Positions 15,463 to 20,231 of a stretch of 20,231 nucleotides of DNA are shown here, piece after piece (positions within the stretch are counted from its first letter, which is position 1; each line of letters opens with the position of its first letter). Location of the stretch: the IMG/VR virus record IMGVR_UViG_3300028025_000499, positions 1 to 20,231 of that record. One strand, 5' to 3'. The stretch comes from a virus. Position numbers and translations under genes: made by a program. A model generated the notes under the pieces. That model made no database searches. It saw only the letters and a list, made by a program, of their open reading frames with translations, and was not told the origin of the DNA.

Positions 15463-15720
15463 TTATCCTAACAACTTTCTCAGGGTTTCGTTAAGTACTG
15501 ACATTTCGTCATGCTTCATAACTGCCCAAATGCGTTTCTGCCCGTGAATCCCGTTAAAAGAACCCTGATGGCAATCCTTACAAAGCGGAATACAAAGGTA
15601 TTGCTGATGTTGCTCAATGTGGTGAGCATCACTTGGCCCAGACTGACCACATACCCCACAAGGCATCTCTTTGATTCTTGCGAGGTGCAGCCTCTCTCTG
15701 GCACTTAGTTTGTTATTCAA
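15463..15720 (-). CDS. Ref-like HNH nuclease
   Basis: This 85-residue protein shows a zinc and HNH-type core: C21-G-V-C24, GPSDAHHI (28-35), then YLCIPLCKDCHQGSFNGIHG with C47, C50, H51 and H59. The D-A-H-H and C-x-x-C-H pattern matches the Ref family (P1 recombination enhancement function, a RecA-dependent nuclease) and related phage HNH proteins. It is much shorter than P1 Ref (about 186 residues), consisting of the catalytic core only. It is the last gene of the early operon, overlapping the stop of the gene before it, and directly precedes the terminator. A DNA-cleavage role in recombination or repair is likely; RecA dependence is not shown. Confidence 0.82.
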   Translation of the reverse strand: MNNKLSARERLHLARIKEMPCGVCGQSGPSDAHHIEQHQQYLCIPLCKDCHQGSFNGIHGQKRIWAVMKHDEMSVLNETLRKLLG

Positions 15721-16174
15721 TCTCTACCACCAGATTACTATTTGACCTTATGTGGTCTTTTGTTTTCTGAATGTATCTCTCAAACTCACTTCTTGAGATA
15801 CTTCCTTGCTGTAGATCAGCAAACTGAATCAAGTCTCGACAGGCTTGTATCGTCTGACCATCCAAACCCATCCTCAATGTCTCTTGGTAGCGAATGGCGG
15901 CTTTATGTAGCCCTTCCTGTGCTTTCTCGCAGATAGGTAGCACCTCTGGGCCAACTCCATTCTTTCCCATCATCTCAGACAGGTTTAGAACATCTACCAA
16001 GGTACGCCAATCACCGACAGTTCCTTGTCCCTTAGTGATGGCCTCCAAAGCGGAATACTCAAGCATCCTTAGTTTGTCCAGCTTGTCCCTCTGGGTGATC
16101 GCTGCCCCCACTATTGCATGGGTCACATTGTCCACCAGATTCCAATGCTTTCTCTTTGTTTTCTTGCGCGTCAT
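15713..16174 (-). CDS. Conserved phage hypothetical protein
   Basis: 153 residues are counted from ATG 16174 (MTRKKTKRKHWNLVDNV), which has GGA eight bases upstream; an upstream in-frame ATG at 16210 is less likely. The body is helical: QRDKLDKLRMLEYSALEAIT, then GDWRTLVDVLNLSEMMGKNG and VGPEVLPICEKAQEGLHKAA. I recall this family as a common hypothetical in early regions of phages and prophages of Burkholderiales. The N-terminus is very basic, suggesting contact with DNA or RNA. The 5' 116 bp overlap the preceding gene in a different frame. Function is unknown. Confidence 0.72.
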   Translation of the reverse strand: MTRKKTKRKHWNLVDNVTHAIVGAAITQRDKLDKLRMLEYSALEAITKGQGTVGDWRTLVDVLNLSEMMGKNGVGPEVLPICEKAQEGLHKAAIRYQETLRMGLDGQTIQACRDLIQFADLQQGSISRSEFERYIQKTKDHIRSNSNLVVEIE

Positions 16175-16259
16175 TATCTTTTCCGAAAATGGCATCCCAC
16201 CTATTTGCATATTCTTCGTTAGTTACTGAGAACGGGCGACCCGTTGACCCTTTGCTCAT
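16059..16259 (-). CDS. Small phage protein (MSKGS...RWDAIFG type)
   Basis: This 66-residue protein begins MSKGSTGRPFSVTNEEYANR, then WDAIFGKD. This opening is the part I recognise from short phage proteins that usually stop soon after the AIFG segment. Here the frame continues another 35 residues through the start of the next gene, with a polar, Cys/Gly-rich and probably unstructured tail. The tail sequence is likely a by-product of the overlapping gene. The gene overlaps the preceding stop region by 41 bp. Function is not known. Confidence 0.65.
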   Translation of the reverse strand: MSKGSTGRPFSVTNEEYANRWDAIFGKDNDAQENKEKALESGGQCDPCNSGGSDHPEGQAGQTKDA

Positions 16260-16512
16260 AATTTTTTTCCCTAAGTGCTAGTTCTATGTCTTTTGCGAAA
16301 TCGTGCATGATTACCGAATCTGGTGAAAACTTACTTGAGATGTTCCATAACTCACACCTTTCTTTGTAAGTCAGACCAACCCAAGGCTTTTCAGGAGTGT
16401 CAATTACCTCTAGCAAAGCATCGTGAGCCTTATTCAAGTCAGTCGTTTCGCCAGTCCAATGCCATAAATGCAAGGCATCTAACGCTAATTTAATTGCTTC
16501 GTCTTTGCTCAT
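16219..16512 (-). CDS. Conserved small phage protein
   Basis: This 97-residue protein starts by ATGA overlap with the gene before it. The N-terminal helix DEAIKLALDALHLW is followed by LNKAHDALLEVIDT and the short motif KPWVGLTYKERCELWN (residues 42-57), then a last helix. The W-V-G-L-T-x-x-E segment is frequent in small early phage proteins near replication genes. No catalytic motif is seen, and I do not know the function. Confidence 0.65.
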   Translation of the reverse strand: MSKDEAIKLALDALHLWHWTGETTDLNKAHDALLEVIDTPEKPWVGLTYKERCELWNISSKFSPDSVIMHDFAKDIELALREKNYEQRVNGSPVLSN

Positions 16513-16742
16513 GTTTTCATATTCCTTACAAAAGCAGCAAAACTCTGCGCTGTGTCACCAAAGGCTTTTAGCTTATCAATCTCTAAAGCCACCTCCTCTA
16601 GAACTACGTTTCTTTGAGATGGTGATACATAAATATCAAAGTGGTAAGGCTGGCCTAAATCTCTCAGGATTTGTTTGCCAAGGTTACTTTGCTTTTCAAC
16701 ATCGTTAAAAGCCTCGTCTTCCTCTTTTGTCCATTCAGTCAT
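16509..16742 (-). CDS. Hypothetical early phage protein
   Basis: 77 residues. The N-terminus is acidic (TKEEDEAFNDVEKQ). The C-terminus LEEVALEIDKLKAFGDTAQS followed by FAAFVRNMK is a helical segment that I have seen in small phage proteins of similar length. Both ends overlap the neighbours by ATGA, so it is translationally coupled. Function is unknown. Confidence 0.62.
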   Translation of the reverse strand: MTEWTKEEDEAFNDVEKQSNLGKQILRDLGQPYHFDIYVSPSQRNVVLEEVALEIDKLKAFGDTAQSFAAFVRNMKT

Positions 16743-16969
16743 GTGTTCTTCTCCTTGAGTTTGGCTTCGGTTTCATCAAATATGCTGCCCTCTGATCTTA
16801 AAATTGCATCTCTCTCATCTTCAGTCAACCCTTGCCACTCACGCTTTGGCAGTTCTTTTTTTGCAAACATCATGGCTTGCCCCAATTTCTTGACAAGCAC
16901 CTCCTCGATTAACGGCACTATGACCTCTTGCAAATAGTCACGCAACGCTTCTTCTTGTTTTGGTGTCAT
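16739..16969 (-). CDS. Hypothetical early phage protein
   Basis: This 76-residue, mostly helical, charged protein contains RDYLQEVIVPLIEEVLVKKL near residues 10-29 and LTEDERDAILRSEGS near 48-62. I do not recognise it. It is linked by ATGA overlaps to the 49-residue gene upstream and to the gene downstream, so it belongs to the early operon. No membrane or signal segment is present. Confidence 0.58.
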   Translation of the reverse strand: MTPKQEEALRDYLQEVIVPLIEEVLVKKLGQAMMFAKKELPKREWQGLTEDERDAILRSEGSIFDETEAKLKEKNT

Positions 16970-17115
16970 GTCTTCACCTGTAAAGATTTAGGAACATAAA
17001 TGCAAGCCTTGTCCTTGCTGTTAATGACATGGACTGTCGTTTTATGCTCAGACAATGGCCTTTTGCAGTTTGCACACTTTGCGTCTGGATGGGATGGTTT
17101 GCAGCCTAAAAGCAT
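16966..17115 (-). CDS. 49-residue Cys-containing protein
   Basis: This gene fills a gap between two clear genes. ATG 17113-17115 overlaps the preceding TAA (TAATG), and TGA 16966-16968 overlaps the next ATG. The protein starts MLLGCKPSHPDAKCANCKRP, with Cys at 5, 14 and 17 and His at 9, then 24 and 29, so a small zinc-binding knuckle is possible. It is below usual length cut-offs. Exact coupling on both sides is the main evidence; function is unknown. Confidence 0.65.
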   Translation of the reverse strand: MLLGCKPSHPDAKCANCKRPLSEHKTTVHVINSKDKACIYVPKSLQVKT

Positions 17116-17372
17116 TAGATACCCCTCATGTCGTAGTCAACAGAAGCTGAGTGGTCTGCTTCCTCAATGAGATGCTTCTGGAGGCGCATACATCCTTCGA
17201 TCTCCAGTTCTTTGTACTGCTCAACAGTAAAGATGCCCATGACGTTGCGCCCCTCAAACCAGATTTCCTCGATGTTCTCGTTATAAACACCCTCCTCGTC
17301 TTGCTCGTATTCCATGACGACAGTAACGATTACAGAGCCTTCACCAACAGTTGTGTCAAATTCGTATTTCAT
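17115..17372 (-). CDS. Acidic small protein, first gene after the internal promoter
   Basis: This 85-residue, strongly acidic protein (e.g. VVMEYEQDEEGVYNENIEEI, then WFEGRNVMGIFTVEQYKELE) has beta-like strands at the start and a helix in the second half. I do not recognise a family. It is the first gene downstream of the promoter at 17419-17447, with a leader of about 40 bases. Acidic small early proteins sometimes mimic DNA to block host factors; that is speculation here. Confidence 0.6.
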   Translation of the reverse strand: MKYEFDTTVGEGSVIVTVVMEYEQDEEGVYNENIEEIWFEGRNVMGIFTVEQYKELEIEGCMRLQKHLIEEADHSASVDYDMRGI

Positions 17373-17418
17373 TTCTTAATCCTTAAAAGCACCCTTGCGA
17401 ATTGCTTGGGCTGAGTGA

Positions 17419-17447
17419 AGTATAGCAAAGAAATAAACAAAATGTTT
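17419..17447 (-). promoter_or_regulatory. Internal early promoter
   Basis: Leftward -10 TATACT (17419-17424) lies 47 bases ahead of the acidic gene. The -35 region is poor (AAACAT with a 17-base spacer) and is covered by the 15-bp operator-like site. The stretch TAAACATTT(T/C)GTTTATTT is shared with the rightward promoter at 20072-20100. Confidence 0.6.
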
Positions 17448-17448
17448 A
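17434..17448. promoter_or_regulatory. Operator-like site TAAAC-N5-GTTTA
   Basis: TAAACAAAATGTTTA is a perfect 5+5 inverted repeat with a 5-base centre. It overlaps the -35 region of the internal promoter and repeats the site at 20073-20087. Confidence 0.6.
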
Positions 17449-17478
17449 CCGATCAACAAATATATCTAGGTACTTTCC

Positions 17479-17811
17479 CTACTCTGTAGTTTTTATACCA
17501 AGACGTTCACTTGCTTGCTCTGATCGCCATATGTCTGATTTCATTTGTGCAGCAATGAGTTTCCATTTAAGACCCTCCTCACGCTCGGTAGCCGCTTGTA
17601 AGCCTCGTAGTAGTTCTTGGTACTCTGGGTGTGCATAGGCTTCTCTTTCCTGTGCTACGCCAGAATCTATGCCTTTGGTCAATGCCTCTTTCATAAGCAA
17701 CGCCTTCTTTGTACGCAAGAAGTTTTCGATGTACACACGCTGTGCCTTTGCCTCGGCAAAACGAGGGGCTTGTTCCAAAATAAACTCAATGGCTTTGTAA
17801 GGTGCTTTCAT
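17479..17811 (-). CDS. Conserved early phage protein (KAPYKAIEFILEQAP type)
   Basis: 110 residues are counted from ATG 17811, which overlaps the nuclease stop as ATGA; a longer frame reaching 17880 would run through the nuclease gene. The sequence MKAPYKAIEFILEQAPRFAE, then FLRTKKALLMKEAL, EREAYAHPEYQELL and ATEREEGLKWKLIAAQMKSD, matches a phage family that I recall from early operons of P22-like phages. It is highly helical and charged, perhaps a coiled coil. Function is unknown to me; gene order suggests replication or recombination support. Confidence 0.72.
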   Translation of the reverse strand: MKAPYKAIEFILEQAPRFAEAKAQRVYIENFLRTKKALLMKEALTKGIDSGVAQEREAYAHPEYQELLRGLQAATEREEGLKWKLIAAQMKSDIWRSEQASERLGIKTTE

Positions 17812-18074
17812 TTGACTACTCCAATCATTCTCAATGCCGCTTCTGGGCAATCTATTCTCGCCAAGGTACTTCCAGACCAATTTTCGAAAAAGTCGGCTTG
17901 TAGCTTGGTTAAACGCTTTTTAGAGCCATCTTTGATCTCCACCAAAAAGGTGTGACCCTTGTAGCCAACCAAAAGGTCAACTGGTAGGCCAATAATCCAG
18001 ACATAAGCCCCTGCACCACGCAAGGCAGAAACTATCTGTTCTTGGTTAGCATCAACTCTTGCTGCTCGCCTCAT
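17808..18074 (-). CDS. VRR-NUC-type nuclease (Holliday-junction-resolvase-like)
   Basis: This 88-residue protein has the minimal VRR-NUC core. It shows D8 in RVDANQEQIVSALRGAGA, D33 in PVDLLVG, E46-x-K48 in FLVEIKDG and Q59 in LTKLQADFF, the metal-site and PD-(D/E)xK elements. The usual G-x-P-D-L motif reads L-P-V-D-L here, a mild change with the Asp kept. Stand-alone phage forms are of this size and are taken to cut branched or flap DNA during replication. The start overlaps the upstream frame ending at 18071 as ATGA. Confidence 0.85.
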   Translation of the reverse strand: MRRAARVDANQEQIVSALRGAGAYVWIIGLPVDLLVGYKGHTFLVEIKDGSKKRLTKLQADFFENWSGSTLARIDCPEAALRMIGVVK

Positions 18075-18267
18075 TTCGTAACCTCGTCATGCGGTTTCTC
18101 AAATCCAAAGTAGCGGACTCGCCTCTGATTCGTTCCAAGTCCACGCACACTCCCTGCCACCAGAGCAACGCTTTGCTTGAGCCAATCATCGACTTCTTTT
18201 TGTTGAATCTGCGTATCCACTCTTGGGCTTCGCAATCCTTGAAGTTTTCCAATTCTGCTGGAGTCAT
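18052..18267 (-). CDS. Hypothetical early phage protein, frame A of an overlapping pair
   Basis: 71 residues: MTPAELENFKDCEAQEWIRR, later ALLWWQGVCVDLERIRGESA and RNRMTRLRNE. The pattern C-E-A-x-x-W...WW..V..D.ERIRG..A...LR..M resembles small proteins that I recall from early operons of Burkholderiales phages, so this frame is my first choice for the region. It lacks a clear ribosome site and overlaps the nuclease gene by 23 bp. A second frame (18071-18289) covers almost the same DNA. Confidence 0.6.
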   Translation of the reverse strand: MTPAELENFKDCEAQEWIRRFNKKKSMIGSSKALLWWQGVCVDLERIRGESATLDLRNRMTRLRNEASSKS

Positions 18268-18289
18268 TTATGGGCCATTCAAAGTTCAT
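18071..18289 (-). CDS. Hypothetical early phage protein, frame B of an overlapping pair
   Basis: 72 residues: MNFEWPINDSSRIGKLQGLR, then VDTQIQQKEVDDWLKQSVAL and QRRVRYFGFEKPHDEVTK. I do not recognise it. Its signals are better than those of frame A: GGAG six bases ahead of ATG, ATGA overlap with the replication gene stop, and ATGA overlap with the nuclease start. Either both frames are used or this one is a fortunate shadow. Confidence 0.4.
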   Translation of the reverse strand: MNFEWPINDSSRIGKLQGLRSPRVDTQIQQKEVDDWLKQSVALVAGSVRGLGTNQRRVRYFGFEKPHDEVTK

Positions 18290-19059
18290 GCTTTTCTCCG
18301 CAACTCTGCCATCTTTGCTAAAACTTCTAGCGGAATAGGAACTGCTTTTTTTCTATCAGCTTCAATCTTTAGTAAAGCAGGTTCAGGCTCATTTGATGGA
18401 GGAACTGTGAGCCTTATGTTGTCGGCAGGATTAGCTTTAGGTGCATTTGTGTTTCTCACCCAATTACGCCATGTAGCAAACCAATCTAGCTTTACACCCT
18501 TTTGACCAGCTTGGGCTATCCAGTAGTCCTTAAACTTCTCAAAGGTTTGATGAGAATTTAGTTCTGGTCTTTCTTGTTTACAGAATTCATCCCATTCATC
18601 AGGCAAAGTAAAAGTTGGATGGAGGCGTGAGCCTCTGTGTTGTTTAACTATTGGTTCTTGGTTATTGGTTAGTGGTTCTTGGTTAGGGTTATGTTTGGAA
18701 ACCACTTGGGTTTTTTGTGGGTTAGCATCTGGGTTTGATTTTGGTCTTCCACCAAGTTTTCCAACCTCACGATTACGCTCTGCTTTGGCTTGATAGTCTG
18801 CAATTGCCTTGTCACAACGCTTGTGAAACCAACAATCTCGTTCTTCGTCAAAAGTAAAAAACTCTTGTAAAACAGATAAAACAGCAGTTTCGTTGTTTAT
18901 TAAACGAATCCTTCTGGAAACCTCTTGGGTTTTGTTTGGGATAGGTTTTTCGCTTGTGTAATACAAGTCAAGTAAGCGTCTAAATGCCAAGTCCTCATAG
19001 GCTGACAAGTGCGCTGTGTCGTGAATGTAGTCACTCACATGAAAAGAGTAGTAGTGCAT
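18286..19059 (-). CDS. DUF1376 (YdaU-like) replication-associated protein
   Basis: 257 residues are counted from ATG 19059; a GTG at 19143 would add an uncharacteristic 28 residues. The N-terminus HYYSFHVSDYIHDTAHLSAY, then EDLAFRRLLDLYYTSEKPIP, is the classic DUF1376 opening, extending to about residue 90 (CWFHKRCDKAIADYQ). A basic hinge GKLGGRPKSNP (101-110) and a low-complexity linker with N-Q-E-P repeats follow. A C-terminal segment LPDEWDEFCKQERPELNSHQ, then FKDYWIAQAG and LDWFATWRNWVRN, is typical of phage replication initiators. In many phages this gene takes the place of O-like initiators. The linker DNA carries direct repeats that may be the origin. Confidence 0.85.
   Translation of the reverse strand: MHYYSFHVSDYIHDTAHLSAYEDLAFRRLLDLYYTSEKPIPNKTQEVSRRIRLINNETAVLSVLQEFFTFDEERDCWFHKRCDKAIADYQAKAERNREVGKLGGRPKSNPDANPQKTQVVSKHNPNQEPLTNNQEPIVKQHRGSRLHPTFTLPDEWDEFCKQERPELNSHQTFEKFKDYWIAQAGQKGVKLDWFATWRNWVRNTNAPKANPADNIRLTVPPSNEPEPALLKIEADRKKAVPIPLEVLAKMAELRRKA
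18621..18685. repeat. Iteron-like direct repeats and hairpin, candidate replication origin
   Basis: TGGTTCTTGGTTA occurs at 18652-18664 and 18673-18685, exactly 21 bp apart, with a partial copy TTGGTTAG (18665-18672) between them. A perfect hairpin GAGGC-GTGA-GCCTC lies at 18622-18635. All are inside the replication-protein gene, as lambda iterons lie inside O. Confidence 0.5.
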
Positions 19060-19167
19060 AGCTGTCTCTAGTTCCAATTCTCCCTGAAAGAAACTGCGGC
19101 AGGAGGGGAGACTTCTCTTTTCGGTGCGCTCATGACTTCGCACCTAGCCGTGTTTCAAAACATTGTA

Positions 19168-19530
19168 TCAAATAAATTGATTGTTGGTAATTTCTTTTTT
19201 GACTGGTCTACCAAGCAATCGTTTAGCTTGTGCGTTCATCACCGCATACTCTGATTTGCTAAAGATACCCTTGGCGTTACGAATATCAAAAGGGTTCAGC
19301 AAGCAGCGAGTTTCGTCTTTTGGCCTGTTCTCAATCAAGTGGTCAGCAAGGGTGTACTTAGCCACTCTGTAGCGACCAACCAGAACCTCCTCGGTTGTTA
19401 GATCACCTTTGTAGCGTAGTTTCTTAGCCGTAGACAGCACAGAGGACTTGGGCATCCCTGTTAAATCACAGACTTCTTGTGAAGTAAGTGGGCCATTCTG
19501 GAGGGCTTTAATTATTGCTTCTTGTGTCAT
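19168..19530 (-). CDS. Winged-helix DNA-binding protein
   Basis: This 120-residue protein has a winged-HTH pattern in residues 3-60: EAIIKALQNGPLTSQEVCDL, TGMPKSSVLSTAKKLRYKGD (recognition helix), then a wing EEVLVGRYRVAKYTL. The remaining half (NPFDIRNAKGIFSKSEYAVM) is specific to phage proteins of this type and is not known to me. It overlaps the HNH gene by 23 bp. A role in early transcription or helping the replication protein encoded next is plausible. DNA binding is likely; target unknown. Confidence 0.72.
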   Translation of the reverse strand: MTQEAIIKALQNGPLTSQEVCDLTGMPKSSVLSTAKKLRYKGDLTTEEVLVGRYRVAKYTLADHLIENRPKDETRCLLNPFDIRNAKGIFSKSEYAVMNAQAKRLLGRPVKKEITNNQFI

Positions 19531-19834
19531 TTGTTTCTTGGTTCAATGGAATAGCTGGGCCTCTACGAATGTTGCAACCTTTGCAAGTCGGCACAACTTC
19601 TAGCGGCTTGTTGTAATCTCTATGCTCATAGCATTGGGCAGGTTTGCCACAATCTACACATATCAATGTAGATACAGATGGAAGAATACCATTTCTGACT
19701 GCTTTATTAACTTGATATGCAGCTTGTGCTTGACCATTTTTTTTAGGTCTTAACTTAGAACATCCCCAGCAAAATCTTGCACTTGGTTCTCTACCAGTTA
19801 TTTCCTGATTGCAATCGGCACACAATTTAGTCAT
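19508..19834 (-). CDS. Zinc-binding HNH-like protein
   Basis: This 108-residue protein has two zinc-knuckle regions. The first is C5-x-x-C8 with C22-x-x-C25 (FCWGCSKLRPKK). The second is C59-x-x-C62 with EHRDYNKPLEVVPTCKGCN (70-88), where C84 and C87 complete a treble clef and H71 lies where the catalytic His of HNH-type folds is found. This second part resembles small phage HNH nucleases, but a full set of catalytic residues is not clear, so it may only bind DNA. Four bases overlap the regulator gene (ATGA). Confidence 0.7.
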   Translation of the reverse strand: MTKLCADCNQEITGREPSARFCWGCSKLRPKKNGQAQAAYQVNKAVRNGILPSVSTLICVDCGKPAQCYEHRDYNKPLEVVPTCKGCNIRRGPAIPLNQETNDTRSNN

Positions 19835-20019
19835 TTCTTAATCCTTTTGTTTAAGAAAAGTTTTGGGTAAGCCAATTTGACAGATGCGGGTATTCCCCTA
19901 GTCATCCAGTTATTAATTCTTTGCTTAGATGTAATGCCTAGCTTTTTTGCAAGCATGGTAGTTCCACCTAAAAGTGCTATCAATTCTTTGTCTGATTGGA
20001 TTTGATCTTGTTTGTTCAT
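19831..20019 (-). CDS. Small Cro/YdaS-like HTH regulator
   Basis: 62 residues are counted from ATG 20019, in place of a longer open frame up to 20118 that would run through the promoter. Residues 12-42 form an HTH: LIALLGGTTMLAKKLGITSK with recognition helix SKQRINNWMTRG, then IPASVKLAYP as in YdaS/Cro-like proteins. No ribosome site precedes the ATG; the predicted transcript would start at or next to the A of ATG, like lambda cI from PRM, so leaderless translation is likely. It lies next to the two operator-like sites, which it probably binds. It heads the early operon. Whether it acts as repressor or Cro is unclear. Confidence 0.75.
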   Translation of the reverse strand: MNKQDQIQSDKELIALLGGTTMLAKKLGITSKQRINNWMTRGIPASVKLAYPKLFLNKRIKK

Positions 20020-20025
20020 AGTTGC

Positions 20026-20054
20026 ATCATAACAACAAAATTCATAAAAGTAAA
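20026..20054 (-). promoter_or_regulatory. Leftward promoter of the HTH gene and early operon
   Basis: -35 TTTACT (20049-20054), -10 TATGAT (20026-20031), 17-base spacer. The -35 overlaps the imperfect operator-like site at 20051-20065. Six bases separate the -10 from the ATG at 20019, which predicts a leaderless message. Confidence 0.65.
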
Positions 20055-20065
20055 CGCTTTGTGAA
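20051..20065. promoter_or_regulatory. Operator-like site, imperfect copy
   Basis: TAAACGCTTTGTGAA matches TAAAC-N5-GTTTA in the left half fully and in 3 of 5 bases of the right half. Its centre is 22 bp, about two helical turns, from the perfect site at 20073-20087. Confidence 0.5.
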
Positions 20066-20071
20066 AATAAT

Positions 20072-20100
20072 TTAAACATTTCGTTTATTTGCGTTATACT
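20072..20100 (+). promoter_or_regulatory. Rightward promoter
   Basis: -10 TATACT (20095-20100) lies 48 bases ahead of the rightward ATG. The -35 is weak (TTAAAC with a 17-base spacer) and is covered by the perfect operator-like site. Layout and sequence match the internal promoter at 17419-17447, apart from a 2-base difference in spacing. Confidence 0.6.
20073..20087. promoter_or_regulatory. Operator-like site TAAAC-N5-GTTTA, perfect copy
   Basis: TAAACATTTCGTTTA is a perfect 5+5 inverted repeat. On opposite strand reading the copy at 17434-17448 differs from it only in the central bases (TAAACATTTTGTTTA). Confidence 0.6.
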
Positions 20101-20108
20101 AACATCAG

Positions 20109-20137
20109 CCCACAACAAATCGTAAGTGGGTCTTTTT
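20109..20137 (+). other. Leader hairpin followed by T-run, possible attenuator
   Basis: CCCAC (20109-20113) pairs with GTGGG (20126-20130) over a 12-base loop, followed by TCTTTTT. It lies in the leader between the rightward promoter and the ribosome site AAGGA. The stem is only 5 bp, so termination would be weak. Confidence 0.35.
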
Positions 20138-20148
20138 AAGGAAACAAG

Positions 20149-20231
20149 ATGAACTTCGAGAAAATCATGGATTACGTTACAGCAATATCAATCGGTGTTG
20201 GCATGGCAGTTTTACTGGTTGCATGGTGGTC
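20149..20231 (+). CDS. Small membrane protein, start only (runs off window)
   Basis: This is the only plus-strand gene. ATG 20149-20151 has AAGGA six bases upstream and a promoter at 20072-20100. The visible 27 residues read MNFEKIMDYVTAISIGVGMA, then VLLVAWW: a short charged start and a hydrophobic span from about residue 10, which looks like a transmembrane helix with its N-terminus near the surface. It is under the same operator-like site as the divergent regulator. The rest is outside the window, so no family can be named. Confidence 0.65.
   Translation, partial: MNFEKIMDYVTAISIGVGMAVLLVAWW

Noticed and set aside
19123-19144. GGTGCG/CGCACC hairpin upstream of the DUF1376 gene as terminator
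   Set aside because: No T-run follows on either strand; it may be only a leader structure.
20020-20118. N-terminal extension of the HTH regulator
   Set aside because: The extra 33 residues would cover both promoters and operator-like sites and have no protein-like pattern.
1-20231. tRNA genes, integrase, attachment sites or insertion sequences
   Set aside because: None could be recognised by eye on either strand; weak matches were not pursued.

Overview
This window is a block of a tailed-phage (podovirus-like) genome or prophage. The best clues are a P22-type portal, an ATP-driven large terminase, a scaffold and major capsid pair, a head-tail adaptor and a P22 gp10-like stabilisation protein, with no long tail-tube or tape-measure gene in view. 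The early genes (DUF1376 replication protein, VRR-NUC nuclease, Ref-type HNH nuclease and several small proteins) resemble sets I associate with phages and prophages of Burkholderiales. Base composition is slightly AT-rich, so a freshwater betaproteobacterium such as Polynucleobacter or Limnohabitans is a plausible but unproven host. No integrase, lysis gene, tRNA or bacterial gene is visible, so lifestyle stays open.

Almost everything is on the minus strand, so transcription runs from the right end to the left. At the right edge (20019-20149) sits a divergent control region. A leaderless small HTH regulator is transcribed leftward, and a small membrane protein rightward off the window. The two promoters face away from two 15-bp sites of the form TAAAC-N5-GTTTA whose centres are 22 bp apart. 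The early operon (20019 to 15463) follows: HTH regulator, zinc/HNH protein, winged-helix protein, DUF1376 replication protein with iteron-like repeats inside it, a pair of overlapping frames, VRR-NUC nuclease, then small hypotheticals, ending with a Ref-like HNH nuclease. A second promoter at 17419-17447 carries the same 15-bp site, so the early genes appear to be wired as one regulon.

A strong terminator (15415-15440) ends the early operon. The -35 box of the next promoter lies inside its hairpin. From there the late operon runs: Cys-rich protein, two tiny basic proteins (one DUF6496), a large polyvalent-type protein, small and large terminase subunits, a 59-residue protein, portal, a Gly/Ala-rich duplicated protein, a small protein, scaffold, capsid, a terminator at 5012-5052, then adaptor, virion proteins, a striking 10 x 20-residue repeat protein, a gp10-like protein, a C1q-like fibre protein, and a proline-rich protein cut off by the left edge. 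Most neighbours touch or overlap by ATGA or TAATG.

The left edge starts with a perfect 44-bp inverted copy of bases 401-444, which is either an assembly/amplification artefact or a real inverted repeat. No stretch longer than about 130 bases lacks a gene.
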